From assembly GCF_026167525.1 (NCBI RefSeq), contig NZ_CP110679.1, positions 2,467,501 to 2,531,500 on the forward strand: a DNA stretch of 64,000 nucleotides. The letters run 5' to 3'. Below are positions 18,975 to 27,238 of the stretch, one piece after another. Source of the DNA: Sphingomonas sp. M1-B02. GTDB taxonomy: Bacteria > Pseudomonadota > Alphaproteobacteria > Sphingomonadales > Sphingomonadaceae. Each line of letters opens with the position of its first letter. Positions within the stretch are counted from its first letter, which is position 1. The translations under genes were made by a program, and so were the position numbers. The notes under the pieces were generated by a model. That model was not told where the DNA came from. It ran no database searches and worked only from the letters and a program-made list of their open reading frames with translations.

Positions 18975-19127
18975 GGGGAGTCCGAATGCTTAAGCGTGGG
19001 GGAGCGTCGGGATCGGCGGAGGCGCGCGACAAGGCGATGCTGGAAGGAAAGGGCGCGGAACCGGTGACCCGGCGCACGGCTTCGAATTAGGAGCCCCCCA
19101 GAGGCAAGTCAACCTCGGATGGTCGAC

Positions 19128-19580
19128 TCAGAAGGGCTTCACCACGGCAAGAATGACGATCAGTACCACCGCCAGCGCAGGTACTTCGTTGAGCAGGCGC
19201 AGCGTGCGGGGCGCCAGCTTGCCCACGCCACGTGCGAGTTTCTTCGAATAACCGACTGCCCAGCCATGATAGCCGCTGAGCAGCACCACGAAGAGCAGTT
19301 TGGCATGTAGCCAGCCAAGCCCGGGCTGGCCGTCGAACAGTCCGACATTGGCGGCCAACAATATCCCGAGCAGCCAGACGATCAGGATCGACGGGGTCAG
19401 GATCATCGCGCGCAGGGTAGCCTCGCGCTTCGTCCACGCGTCGGCTTGGGGGGTGCCCAACGCCTCCTGATGATGCACCAGATAGCGCGGCAACAGGAAA
19501 AGCCCGGCCATCCAGAAGATCACGAAGATGATGTGGAACGCCTTGATCCACAGATAGCCATTGCCCAGGAACCCGGTCAT
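19128..19580 (-). CDS. hemJ: Protoporphyrinogen IX oxidase HemJ
   Basis: A 150-residue protein with four predicted membrane helices. The first, GYLWIKAFHIIFVIFWMAGLF, has the conserved His16, and RYLVHH, KREATLR and LHAKLLFVV...GYHGW are HemJ hallmarks. HemJ converts protoporphyrinogen to protoporphyrin in most alphaproteobacteria that lack HemG/HemY. The start overlaps the hemE stop by 4 bases, so two haem genes form an operon reading away from the origin. Confidence 0.92.
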   Translation of the reverse strand: MTGFLGNGYLWIKAFHIIFVIFWMAGLFLLPRYLVHHQEALGTPQADAWTKREATLRAMILTPSILIVWLLGILLAANVGLFDGQPGLGWLHAKLLFVVLLSGYHGWAVGYSKKLARGVGKLAPRTLRLLNEVPALAVVLIVILAVVKPF

Positions 19581-20614
19581 TCGCGGCCTCGCACCTGCGC
19601 CAAAAGCGCCTCCACATGCGCGATCGGAGTATCCTGCTGGATGCCGTGGCCCAGGTTGAAGACATGCGGCCGATCGGGGAAGGCACCCAGGATTCGTTCC
19701 ACTGCACTATGCAGCATCTTGCCGCCGGCGATCAGCACAAGCGGATCGAGATTTCCTTGCACCGGCAGGCCCTGCGGCAGTGCCTGATCGGCCCAGGCCG
19801 GATCGACGGACTCGTCGATCCCGATCGCATCGACCCCGGTTTCGCGCGCATAAGCGGCGAGCTTCCCGCCTGCACCCTTCGGAAAACCGATGACGGGGAC
19901 CTGCGGCGCGCGCGCGTGCAGCGCGGCGACGATCCGCGCGGTCGGCGCGATCACCCACTGCTCGAACTGCGCGGGCGAAAGGCTGCCCGACCAGCTGTCG
20001 AACAATTGCACCGCCTCGACACCGGCGTCGATCTGGCCGAGCAGATATTCCACGGTTACATCGGCGATCCGGGTGACCAGTTCGCTCACCATCCCGGGAT
20101 CGGCATAGGCCAGTCGTCGCGCCTCCGCCTGCTCGCGGCTTCCCTGTCCGGCGATCATATAGGTCGCGACCGTCCAGGGACTGCCCGCAAAGCCCAGGAA
20201 GGTCGTCGCCGGGGGCAAGGCAGCCGCGACCCGCTTCACGGTCTCGTAGATGGGTCTGAGCGGCTCTGGCGTAGGTATCAGGCCATCGAGCAGCGCCCTG
20301 CTCTCCAGTTTCGGCGCGAGCCGCGGGCCTTCGCCGGTCTCGAACCAGAGATTCTGCCCCAGCGCCATGGGCACGATCAGAATGTCGGAAAACAGGATCG
20401 CCCCGTCCATCCCGAAGCGGCGAATTGGCTGGAGCGTGATCTCGGCTGCGGCTTCGCTGTCGTTGACCAACGCCAGGAACCCGCCCTTCTCGGCACGCAG
20501 CGCGCGATATTCGGGCAGATAGCGTCCCGCCTGGCGCATCAGCCAGATCGGCGGGGTCGGTTGCTTTTCGCCACGCAGAGTTGCGAGCAGCGGTTTTGGC
20601 GAAGAGGAGGTCAG
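19577..20614 (-). CDS. hemE: Uroporphyrinogen decarboxylase, apparent CTG start
   Basis: The enzyme decarboxylates uroporphyrinogen III to coproporphyrinogen III. Signatures include PPIWLMRQAGRYLPEYR, GFAGSPWTVATYMI and VQLFDSWSG. The first in-frame ATG (20539) would remove the conserved KPLLATLRGEKQPTPPIWL segment, which is coding by homology. No ATG, GTG or TTG lies in frame upstream, but a CTG at 20614 gives L/M-TSSSPKPLLATLRG and sits a few bases after AGGAAAGAAG. I infer CTG as start (345 residues, close to the family's about 345-355). It borders the probable origin, as in Caulobacter. Confidence 0.92.
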   Translation of the reverse strand: MTSSSPKPLLATLRGEKQPTPPIWLMRQAGRYLPEYRALRAEKGGFLALVNDSEAAAEITLQPIRRFGMDGAILFSDILIVPMALGQNLWFETGEGPRLAPKLESRALLDGLIPTPEPLRPIYETVKRVAAALPPATTFLGFAGSPWTVATYMIAGQGSREQAEARRLAYADPGMVSELVTRIADVTVEYLLGQIDAGVEAVQLFDSWSGSLSPAQFEQWVIAPTARIVAALHARAPQVPVIGFPKGAGGKLAAYARETGVDAIGIDESVDPAWADQALPQGLPVQGNLDPLVLIAGGKMLHSAVERILGAFPDRPHVFNLGHGIQQDTPIAHVEALLAQVRGRE

Positions 20615-20918
20615 GGCTTCTTTCCTATAACTATAAGAAGAGAATCTAAGGGTATTTGGAGTCAGTAGGGGCGTGGAAGACGAGGCTTATGCGTTGCTGG
20701 CGATTCTGCCAACAGCTTGACTCCCGATGCGGCGCGGTGGCTCCCGGATTCGCTGCCTTGTTCCCCACTTTCCACAGCCTGTGGAGCGGAACCAGGGGTT
20801 GGGGATGCGCTTGTGGATGACTCAGCGGTCGAGTCCGCGGATCCGCCACGCTTGGCCGCAGGCTCGGGTTGCGCTAGCGGCTGTGCATCATGTTCTCCAC
20901 AGTTTCACGCACGGCCTG
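20615..20918. other. oriC: Probable chromosomal replication origin (oriC)
   Basis: This 304-bp gene-free interval separates leftward hemE from the rightward PEP synthase regulator gene, the pair that flanks the characterised Caulobacter origin. It has an AT-rich stretch near 20615-20660. DnaA-box-like 9-mers are TTCTCCACA (20893-20901, one mismatch to TTATCCACA), TCATCCACA on the minus strand (20812-20820, one mismatch) and CTTTCCACA (20768-20776, two mismatches). Seven GANTC sites lie at 20642-20835. Gene direction switches here, consistent with co-orientation with both forks. Confidence 0.85.
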
Positions 20919-21740
20919 ATGCGGCTCCACCTCCACTTGCTCTCGGATTCGACCGGCGAGACGCTGGAGAATATCGCCAAGGCGGCGCTTGCCCAGTTCG
21001 ACGATGTCGAGACCACGCGCCATTTCTGGCCGATGGTGCGCAGCGAGGCGCATCTCGAGCGCATATTGGCGGAAATCGCGCAAAATCCGGGGCTGGTGAT
21101 CTTCACGCTGGTCAACAGCGACACCAGGCGCACGCTGGAGAGCCGCTGCCGGGCGATGGGGCTGCCGGCGATCGCGCCGCTCGATCCGGTGAGCCATGCG
21201 CTTTCCAGCCTGCTGGGGCAGGAGGCGAAGGCGCGCCCTGGCAGGCAGCATATTCTGGATGCCGCTTATTTCGCGCGGGTCGATGCGATTCAGTTCACGA
21301 TCGCGCATGACGACGGGATTGGCGCCGAGGATTGGGAAGAGGCCGATATCGTGCTCGCCGGCGTTTCGCGCTCGTCCAAGACGCCCACGTCGATTTATCT
21401 CGCCAATCGTGGCTACAAGACAGCCAACATTCCGGTCGTAGTCGAATCGCCGCCGCCACCCGAGTTGTACGCGCTCAAGCGGCCGTTGATCGTCGGGCTG
21501 ACCACCAGCGCCGATCGGCTGGTGCAGATTCGCCGCAACCGGCTGCTGTCGCTCAACCAGAGCCCCGAGACTGCTTATGTCGACCAGGATTCGGTCCAGC
21601 GCGAGATCGCCTTCGCGCGCCGCATGTTTGCCGACAATGGCTGGCCGGTGATCGACGTCACCCGCCGCTCGATCGAGGAGACCGCCGCCGCGATCATCCA
21701 ATTGTGCAATGAGCGCGCGATGGAGGAAAGAAGCGCGTGA
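20919..21740 (+). CDS. ppsR: Pyruvate,water dikinase / PPDK regulatory kinase-phosphotransferase (PSRP, DUF299)
   Basis: A 273-residue bifunctional serine/threonine kinase and pyrophosphorylase that inactivates and reactivates PEP synthase or pyruvate phosphate dikinase. The N-terminal LHLLSDSTGETLENIAKA and the P-loop-like GVSRSSKTPTS at 148-158 are family signatures. I chose the ATG giving MRLHLHLLSDSTG; upstream starts would read through the origin-like DNA. This is the gene on the right of the Caulobacter origin as well. Its stop overlaps the GTG start of maf. Confidence 0.9.
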   Translation: MRLHLHLLSDSTGETLENIAKAALAQFDDVETTRHFWPMVRSEAHLERILAEIAQNPGLVIFTLVNSDTRRTLESRCRAMGLPAIAPLDPVSHALSSLLGQEAKARPGRQHILDAAYFARVDAIQFTIAHDDGIGAEDWEEADIVLAGVSRSSKTPTSIYLANRGYKTANIPVVVESPPPPELYALKRPLIVGLTTSADRLVQIRRNRLLSLNQSPETAYVDQDSVQREIAFARRMFADNGWPVIDVTRRSIEETAAAIIQLCNERAMEERSA

Positions 21741-22333
21741 CGCTGATCCTCGCCTCGCAGAGTGCATCGCGCCGGGCGATGCTGGACGCCGCCGGCATCC
21801 CTTATGAGGCCGTGGCGGCGCAGGTGGACGAGCAGACCGCGAAAGAATCGCTGATCGCGAGCGGCATTTCGCCGCGCGATCTTGCCGATGCGCTCGCGGA
21901 GCTCAAGGCGCTCAAGGTCGCGCGACTAGCGCCGGCGGCGCTTGTGCTTGGCGGCGATTCGGTGGTGGCGCTCGATGACGGGACCTTGCTCGACAAGCCG
22001 GTCAGCCGCGAAAACGCCGCCGAGCACCTGCGGATGATGTCGGGCCGGCACCATGACCTATTCAGCGCCGCGGTGATCGCCGAAGGGCCGCGCGCGGTGT
22101 GGCGGCATGTCGATCGCGCGCGGATGCATGTGCGCACGCTGTCGGAGGCGTTCATCCAGTCCTATCTCGACCAGGAATGGCCCACGATCGGCGGCTGCGT
22201 CGGCTGCTATCGGATGGAGGGGCCCGGGGTGCAGCTTTTCAGCCGCGTCGAGGGTAGCCATTTCACCATCCTGGGGATGCCGATGCTGCCCTTGCTCGAT
22301 TATCTGCGCGTACGGGGAGTGTTGACGTCATGA
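21737..22333 (+). CDS. maf: Maf-family nucleotide pyrophosphatase
   Basis: A 198-residue house-cleaning nucleotide pyrophosphatase that hydrolyses non-canonical NTPs. [18 protein letters not shown] is the Maf N-terminal signature, followed by [11 protein letters not shown] and [13 protein letters not shown] and the late KRMEGPG-like segment ([20 protein letters not shown]). The GTG start overlaps the previous stop (GTGA). Maf, aroE, coaE and dnaQ follow the regulator in this order in other alphaproteobacterial origin regions. Confidence 0.9.
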   Translation: MTLILASQSASRRAMLDAAGIPYEAVAAQVDEQTAKESLIASGISPRDLADALAELKALKVARLAPAALVLGGDSVVALDDGTLLDKPVSRENAAEHLRMMSGRHHDLFSAAVIAEGPRAVWRHVDRARMHVRTLSEAFIQSYLDQEWPTIGGCVGCYRMEGPGVQLFSRVEGSHFTILGMPMLPLLDYLRVRGVLTS

Positions 22334-23139
22334 AACCCTATGCCGAGGTGATCGGCGATCCGATCGCGCACAGCAAGTCGCCGGCGATCCACGGCTTTTG
22401 GCTGGACGCATTGGGCATCGACGCCGAGTATCGCGCGATGCGGGTATCGCCCGACGGCCTGGCCGCCTATTTCGATTCGTGCCGCGCCGATCCCGAATGG
22501 CGTGGCTGCAACATCACCATCCCGCACAAGCAGGCCGCGCTCGACCTTGTCGAGGATCGCGGTGGCGTCCGCCAGTCGATCGGGGCGGTCAACACCGTGA
22601 TCCGGGCCGAAGACGGCGCGCTGATCGGCACCAACACCGATGCCGGCGGCTTTTATTCGCCGATCGCCGGGCTCGATCTGGAAGGACGGCATGCGGTGGT
22701 GATCGGCGCGGGGGGCGCCGCCCGCGCAATCCTGTTCGCGCTGTCGAAGGTCGGCATCGGGCGCGTGACGATTCTCAATCGCAACGTGCTCAAGGCCGCG
22801 GCGCTGCTGAGCAGCTTCGGGATGAAGGGCGATGCGATGCCGCTGGGGTCGCCGTTGCCGGCCGCGGACCTGCTGGTCAATGCCAGTGTGCTGGGGATGG
22901 ACGGGCAGCCGTCGCTGGACCTCGACCTTTCGCCGCTGCCCGAAGATGCGGTGGTGTACGACGTGGTCTATGCGCCGCTCGAGACCCGATTGCTCGCGCA
23001 GGCGAGGGCGCGAGAGCTCGACATCGTCGATGGGCTCGAGATGCTGATAGGCCAGGCCGCGCTTGCCTTCGAGCTTTTCTTCGGCGTCGAACCGCCGCGC
23101 GATCGCGACGAGGAATTGCGCGCTTTGTTGGTAAAATGA
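22330..23139 (+). CDS. aroE: Shikimate dehydrogenase
   Basis: A 269-residue NADP enzyme that reduces 3-dehydroshikimate in aromatic amino-acid synthesis. The substrate site has [21 protein letters not shown] with Lys67 and TNTDAGGF with Asp104; the NADP loop is [16 protein letters not shown]. It overlaps maf and coaE by 4 bases on either side. Confidence 0.95.
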   Translation: MKPYAEVIGDPIAHSKSPAIHGFWLDALGIDAEYRAMRVSPDGLAAYFDSCRADPEWRGCNITIPHKQAALDLVEDRGGVRQSIGAVNTVIRAEDGALIGTNTDAGGFYSPIAGLDLEGRHAVVIGAGGAARAILFALSKVGIGRVTILNRNVLKAAALLSSFGMKGDAMPLGSPLPAADLLVNASVLGMDGQPSLDLDLSPLPEDAVVYDVVYAPLETRLLAQARARELDIVDGLEMLIGQAALAFELFFGVEPPRDRDEELRALLVK

Positions 23140-23729
23140 TCGTCCTGGGCCTCACCGGCTCGATCGGCATGGGCAAGTCGACCGTGGCCCGGATGTTCGC
23201 CGACGAAGGTGTGCCGGTGTTCGATGCCGATGCCGAGGTCCACCGCCTGCAAGGACCTGGGGGCGCGCTGGTCGCGGCGATCGAGGCGGCCTTCCCCGAT
23301 ACCACCGGCGCGCGCGGCGTCGATCGCACGATGCTGGGCGAGGCCGTGTTCGGCAATCCGGAGGCGTTTGCCCGGCTCGAAGCGTTGGTCCACCCGGCCG
23401 TGGCCGAGGCCCGCGCAGCGTTTCTGGAGCGCAATGCCACCGAACCGCTCGTCCTGCTCGACATACCTTTATTGTTCGAAGCAGGCGGCTGGGAGTCGGT
23501 GGACAAGATCGCCGTGGTTTCCGCCGCGCCGGAGGTTCAGCGCGCGCGCGTCCTCACCAGGCCGGGGATGACCGTCGAACGATTCGAGTCGATCCTCGCG
23601 CGGCAGATGCCCGATGCCGAGAAGCGCGCCCGCGCGGATTTCGTGATTCACACCGACACCAGCCTCGACGCCACTCGCCAACAGGTTCGTGCGCTGGTCG
23701 CTTGCATGGCCGGGCGTGCGGGAGGATAA
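23136..23729 (+). CDS. coaE: Dephospho-CoA kinase
   Basis: A 197-residue kinase for the last step of coenzyme A synthesis. The P-loop [12 protein letters not shown] spans 5-16, and [13 protein letters not shown] and [12 protein letters not shown] are CoaE signatures. The start overlaps the aroE stop (ATGA); dnaQ follows after 7 bp. Confidence 0.94.
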   Translation: MIVLGLTGSIGMGKSTVARMFADEGVPVFDADAEVHRLQGPGGALVAAIEAAFPDTTGARGVDRTMLGEAVFGNPEAFARLEALVHPAVAEARAAFLERNATEPLVLLDIPLLFEAGGWESVDKIAVVSAAPEVQRARVLTRPGMTVERFESILARQMPDAEKRARADFVIHTDTSLDATRQQVRALVACMAGRAGG

Positions 23730-23736
23730 GGTCGCC

Positions 23737-24429
23737 ATGCGCGAAATCGTGTTCGATACCGAAACCACGGGGCTCAGCTTCCCGGGCGGAGACCGCATTG
23801 TCGAGATCGGCTGCGTCGAGCTGCACAACCGGGTGATGACCGGCCGCACATTCCATGCCTATGTGAACCCGCAACGGCCCGTGCCGATCGAGGCATTCAA
23901 CGTCCACGGCCTCTCGGATCGCTTTCTCTCGGACAAGCCGCTGTTCCACGACATCGTCGAGGATCTGCTCGAATTTCTGGGCGATTGCCCGCTCGTCGCG
24001 CATAATGCGGGCTTCGATTTCAGCTTCCTCAATGGCGAGCTTGCCCGCTGCGGGCGCCCGCACTGCGGACCCGATCGGATGGTCGATACGCTCACCATCG
24101 CGCGCAGCCGCCATCCCGGCGCCAAGCACAGCCTCGATGCGCTTTGTTCGCGCTACGGGATCGATCTCAGCGCGCGCCAGTTGCACGGCGCCCTGCTCGA
24201 TGCGCAGCTGCTGGCGCAGGTCTATGTGGAGCTCACCGGCGGTCGCCAGATCACGCTCGGCCTTGCGGTCGATGCGCCGATCATGCGCGAGACCCCGGCC
24301 GAGGCGCCGACCCGTGTCCATGTCAGGCCGGCACGCAATTTTGCGCCCTCGGCGGCGGAACTTGCGCGCCACGCAGCCTTTGTCATGGGGTTGGAGGAGC
24401 CGCTCTGGGCTTCGGCCGCATCCGGGTGA
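23737..24429 (+). CDS. dnaQ: DNA polymerase III, epsilon subunit
   Basis: A 230-residue 3'-5' proofreading exonuclease. The DEDDh residues are visible: Asp7 and Glu9 in VFDTETTGL, the Asp of HNAGFDFSFL, and His/Asp of QLHGALLDAQLL. The C-terminal tail with a short acidic/hydrophobic segment would bind the alpha subunit. The ATG at 23737 has GGAGG upstream; an earlier in-frame start overlaps coaE by 41 bp and is less likely. Confidence 0.94.
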   Translation: MREIVFDTETTGLSFPGGDRIVEIGCVELHNRVMTGRTFHAYVNPQRPVPIEAFNVHGLSDRFLSDKPLFHDIVEDLLEFLGDCPLVAHNAGFDFSFLNGELARCGRPHCGPDRMVDTLTIARSRHPGAKHSLDALCSRYGIDLSARQLHGALLDAQLLAQVYVELTGGRQITLGLAVDAPIMRETPAEAPTRVHVRPARNFAPSAAELARHAAFVMGLEEPLWASAASG

Positions 24430-24484
24430 TCGGATGCGACGTCGTACCGGGGGCCCTCGTTTTTGAGTGATGGAAGGAACGCCC

Positions 24485-25072
24485 ATGGATATCCGAGTCT
24501 CTGGCCACCAGGTCGACACCGGCGCCGCGCTGAAGGCGCAAGTCAACGAACGGCTCCAGGGGATCGCAGACAAATATTTCGCCCGCGCCCTCTCGTCGCA
24601 CGCGACCTTCGGCAAGGGACCGCATGACAACGGCTTCACCTGCGACATTATCATGCATGTGATGCAGGGGCTGGTGCTCAAGGCATCGAACAACGGCCAG
24701 GAAGCCAATGGCGCTTTCGACGGCGCCGCGGATCGGATCGACAAGCAGCTGCGCCGCTACACGCGCCGGCTGAAGGATCGCCAGAACGGTGCGGTCAACG
24801 CACTGGCCGAGGAAGGCGCCTATGACGCCGGCTACACGCTTTTCCAGGAGCCCGCAGCCGAGCAGGAGGAAGTCGAGGACGCACCCCTGATCATCGCCGA
24901 GACGCGTGTCGATGTGCCGGAGGCGACGGTTTCGGACGCGGTGATGATGCTCGATCTGCGCAACACCAACGCGCTGCTGTTCCGCAATAGCGGCACGGGC
25001 ACCTACAACATGGTCTATCGCCGCGGCGACGGGACGATCGGGTGGGTTGAGCCGAACCGCACGGAGGCCTAA
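24485..25072 (+). CDS. hpf: Ribosome hibernation-promoting factor, long form
   Basis: A 195-residue protein with an N-terminal S30AE domain (MDIRVSGHQVDTGAALKAQVNERL) and a C-terminal dimerisation domain (VSDAVMMLDLRNTNALLFRN ... VYRRGDGTIGWVEPN). Long HPF dimerises 70S ribosomes into inactive 100S particles. The ATG follows GGAAGGAA at good spacing. In many proteobacteria hpf lies between rpoN and ptsN; here ptsN follows but rpoN is absent and dnaQ is upstream. Confidence 0.93.
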   Translation: MDIRVSGHQVDTGAALKAQVNERLQGIADKYFARALSSHATFGKGPHDNGFTCDIIMHVMQGLVLKASNNGQEANGAFDGAADRIDKQLRRYTRRLKDRQNGAVNALAEEGAYDAGYTLFQEPAAEQEEVEDAPLIIAETRVDVPEATVSDAVMMLDLRNTNALLFRNSGTGTYNMVYRRGDGTIGWVEPNRTEA

Positions 25073-25084
25073 AGCCGCGCGCAA

Positions 25085-25100
25085 GCGGGCATCGGCCCGC
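25085..25100 (+). other. Short hairpin between hpf and ptsN
   Basis: GCGGGC and GCCCGC form a perfect 6-bp stem with loop ATCG, followed by ATTTGGG. The T tract is too short for a strong terminator. It may lower ptsN expression relative to hpf or protect the hpf mRNA 3' end. Confidence 0.35.
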
Positions 25101-25113
25101 ATTTGGGATCGAG

Positions 25114-25581
25114 ATGACTGAAGTCGGCGATTTGCTGGTGCCCGAGGCTGTGCTTGCCGGGTTGGGCGCCGCAAACAAGAAGACCCTGTTCCAGCAGCTC
25201 GGCGGGGCCGCGCACAAGGCCTATGGGCTCGATGCGCGGCAAGTCGCCGAGCGGCTGGCCGCGCGCGAGAAACTGGGCTCCACCGGCTTTGGCGGCGGCA
25301 TCGCGATCCCGCACGGCAAGCTCGACGGGCTGAAACGAGTCGTGGGCCTGTTCGTGCGACTTTCCAATCCGGTCGACTTCAAGGCGATCGACGATCTGCC
25401 CGTGGATCTCGTGTTCATGCTGCTCTCGCCCGCCGGGGCGGGGGCTGAGCATCTCAAGGCGCTGGCCGCGGTGTCGCGCAAGCTGCGCGATCGCAATTTC
25501 GCGGCGAAGCTGCGCGGTGCGGGTTCGCCCGATGCGCTATTTGCCTTGCTTGCCGGCGTGGAGACGCGTGACGCCGCCTGA
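25114..25581 (+). CDS. ptsN: Nitrogen PTS EIIA component
   Basis: A 155-residue EIIA-Ntr regulator. The phosphorylated histidine is His67 in GIAIPHGKL, and LGSTGFGGGIAIPH is the family signature. It receives phosphate from the PTS-Ntr chain and usually regulates K+ transport and the stringent response. No EI-Ntr or NPr gene is in the window. Its end overlaps the GTG start of the thioesterase gene by 14 bp. Confidence 0.93.
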   Translation: MTEVGDLLVPEAVLAGLGAANKKTLFQQLGGAAHKAYGLDARQVAERLAAREKLGSTGFGGGIAIPHGKLDGLKRVVGLFVRLSNPVDFKAIDDLPVDLVFMLLSPAGAGAEHLKALAAVSRKLRDRNFAAKLRGAGSPDALFALLAGVETRDAA

Positions 25582-26041
25582 ACTCGCGCGCGCGCGCGTC
25601 GGGGCCGATGCGCATTTCCGCGCGCTCGAGGCGCTGTACGCCGCCGCGCCGATCAATCGCCTGTTCGATTCGGTGCTCGAAATTCCCGAAAGCGGCGTGG
25701 CGCGGATCCGCTTCACGATCGACTCGCGCTATTTCCACGCCGCCGGCGCAGCGCACGGCACGAGCTATTTCAAGATGCTCGACGATGCCGCCTTCTACGC
25801 TGCGAACAGCTTGGTGACGGACCGGTTCCTGCTGACCACGGCGTTCAACCTGCTCTTCACCAAGCCGCTCGTCGAGGGGCCGGTGGTCGCCGAGGGGCGG
25901 TGGGTCAGCGGCCAGCGTCGGGTGTTCGTCGCCGAGGCGCGGCTGATCGATGCCAGCGGCGAGGAAGCGGCACGGGGGACGGGCACCTTCATGCGCTCGC
26001 GTATTCCGCTCGCAACGCTCCCCGGCTATCGGGCCGAGTGA
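25568..26041 (+). CDS. PaaI-type hotdog thioesterase
   Basis: A 157-residue hotdog-fold protein. The segment YFHAAGAAHGTSYFKMLDDAAFYAANSLV resembles the central helix of PaaI/YdiI thioesterases, which cleave acyl-CoA. The specific catalytic residues are not certain and substrate is unknown. The GTG start (MTPPELARARVGADAHFRAL) lies inside the ptsN end; its TGA overlaps the ATG of the DUF1491 gene, so three genes are linked. Confidence 0.75.
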   Translation: MTPPELARARVGADAHFRALEALYAAAPINRLFDSVLEIPESGVARIRFTIDSRYFHAAGAAHGTSYFKMLDDAAFYAANSLVTDRFLLTTAFNLLFTKPLVEGPVVAEGRWVSGQRRVFVAEARLIDASGEEAARGTGTFMRSRIPLATLPGYRAE

Positions 26042-26379
26042 TGGCACGGCTGACCAGCGCGGTGCAGGTCAGTGCACTGGTCCGCCGCGTGCATCAGGAG
26101 GGCGGCTCGGCGATGGTGCTGGCCAGGGGCGAGTCGACCGCGGGTGGCATCCTCCTGATTCTTTACGAAAAGGGCGGAGATCCGCGCTTTTTCGAGCGGG
26201 GCGCCGGCCCTGAAGGCCTTCCCGCGCTGCTGCCCTCAGGCCCGGCGGTGTTGGCGGATGAATCCGAAGTGACCGCATATTGGCAGCGTCGCCGCTTCCG
26301 CGACCCCGACCTGTGGGTCGTGGAGTTGGATGTCGCAGAGGCAGAACGGTTCGCCGCTGAAACGATCGGCGGCGGTTGA
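26041..26379 (+). CDS. DUF1491 family protein, function unknown
   Basis: A 112-residue protein (MARLTSAVQVSALVRRVHQEGGSAMVLARGES, then ILLILYEKGGDPRFFERG and VTAYWQRRRFRDPDLWVVELD). I recognise the DUF1491 pattern: a small soluble alphaproteobacterial family with a tryptophan-rich strand near the C-terminus. No catalytic motif is evident. The ATG shares one base with the thioesterase stop, suggesting coupling. Confidence 0.8.
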   Translation: MARLTSAVQVSALVRRVHQEGGSAMVLARGESTAGGILLILYEKGGDPRFFERGAGPEGLPALLPSGPAVLADESEVTAYWQRRRFRDPDLWVVELDVAEAERFAAETIGGG

Positions 26380-26530
26380 CATGTTGCGACTGCGAAGAGA
26401 AAGGCGATCTATCCAAATTCGCGTTGTGCCGATCGAAGTCAGAGTTCGGGCGGTTACGCAGTCGGGGGGATGTCCGGCGGTCCATATTATCAGGGCCGGC
26501 CGCACGCCAACCGCATAGTAATGAAGACGA

Positions 26531-27178
26531 ATGAAGTTCTTGCCACGCGCCGCGAGTTTCGCGGCTGTGACCTTTTGCGCAGGCGCGCTTGCCAACGCCG
26601 CCACGCTAGACGTTGGGCCTTACCCGCAGGACCAGCAGGTCAAGGCTACAAACATCTCGGAACAGCAGCTTGTTCCCGCGCTTCCCGCCGAAGCGCAGCC
26701 GGTGATCAACCGGCAGAAGGGTGAAATCGTCCAGCCGCTTCCCGAAGCGGCCATCCAGGAAGACCAGGATTTCGCATCGCTCTCCGCCGCGGTCGCCGCG
26801 CAGGATGCCGATGCTTCGGATCGCGAGATCAACTGCCTCGCCGTCGGCGTCTATTACGAGGCGAAGAGCGAACCGCTTGCCGGGCAGCTTGCGGTTGCCG
26901 AAGTGATCCTGAACCGCACGACCTCGGGGCGTTTCCCCAAGTCGGTGTGCGGCGTTCTTACCCAGCGCGGCCAATTCTCCTTCGTCCGCGGTGGCCAGAT
27001 TCCGACCCCGCCCGCCAATGCACAGTGGCGCAAGGCGCTCGCCGTCGCGCAGGTCGCGCAGAAGGATCTGTGGGACAGCCCGGCGCCGCGCGCGCTGTTC
27101 TTTCACGCCAGCCATGTCCGGCCCGGCTGGAAGCGCCCGCATGTCGCCACCGTCGGCAACCATATCTTCTACCGCTGA
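26531..27178 (+). CDS. SleB/CwlJ-type cell-wall hydrolase
   Basis: A 215-residue exported protein. A signal peptide (MKFLPRAASFAAVTFCAGALANAA) and a linker to about residue 95 precede a Hydrolase_2 domain: EINCLAVGVYYEAKSEPLAGQLAVAEVILNR with the catalytic Glu110, then RFPKSVCGVLTQRGQFSF. SleB-like enzymes are lytic amidases or transglycosylases; in non-sporulating alphaproteobacteria they act in peptidoglycan turnover. The 151-bp upstream gap probably holds its promoter. Confidence 0.88.
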   Translation: MKFLPRAASFAAVTFCAGALANAATLDVGPYPQDQQVKATNISEQQLVPALPAEAQPVINRQKGEIVQPLPEAAIQEDQDFASLSAAVAAQDADASDREINCLAVGVYYEAKSEPLAGQLAVAEVILNRTTSGRFPKSVCGVLTQRGQFSFVRGGQIPTPPANAQWRKALAVAQVAQKDLWDSPAPRALFFHASHVRPGWKRPHVATVGNHIFYR

Positions 27179-27211
27179 ACGATCGCCGCGGCGCCGCGAA
27201 GGCTTCCCCGC

Positions 27212-27226
27212 GTTCGTCTAATGTTC
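27212..27226. promoter_or_regulatory. LexA box upstream of mmcB
   Basis: GTTC-N7-GTTC (GTTCGTCTAATGTTC) is an exact match to the alphaproteobacterial direct-repeat LexA box. It ends 12 bp before the mmcB start, where it would block transcription. mmcB is a known SOS gene in Caulobacter, so this supports DNA-damage control here. Confidence 0.85.
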
Positions 27227-27238
27227 TAATGGTCGGGG

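Noticed and set aside
20727..20918. N-terminal extension of the PEP synthase regulator
   Set aside because: It would translate DnaA-box and GANTC-rich DNA and adds no family residues before LHLLSDSTGE.
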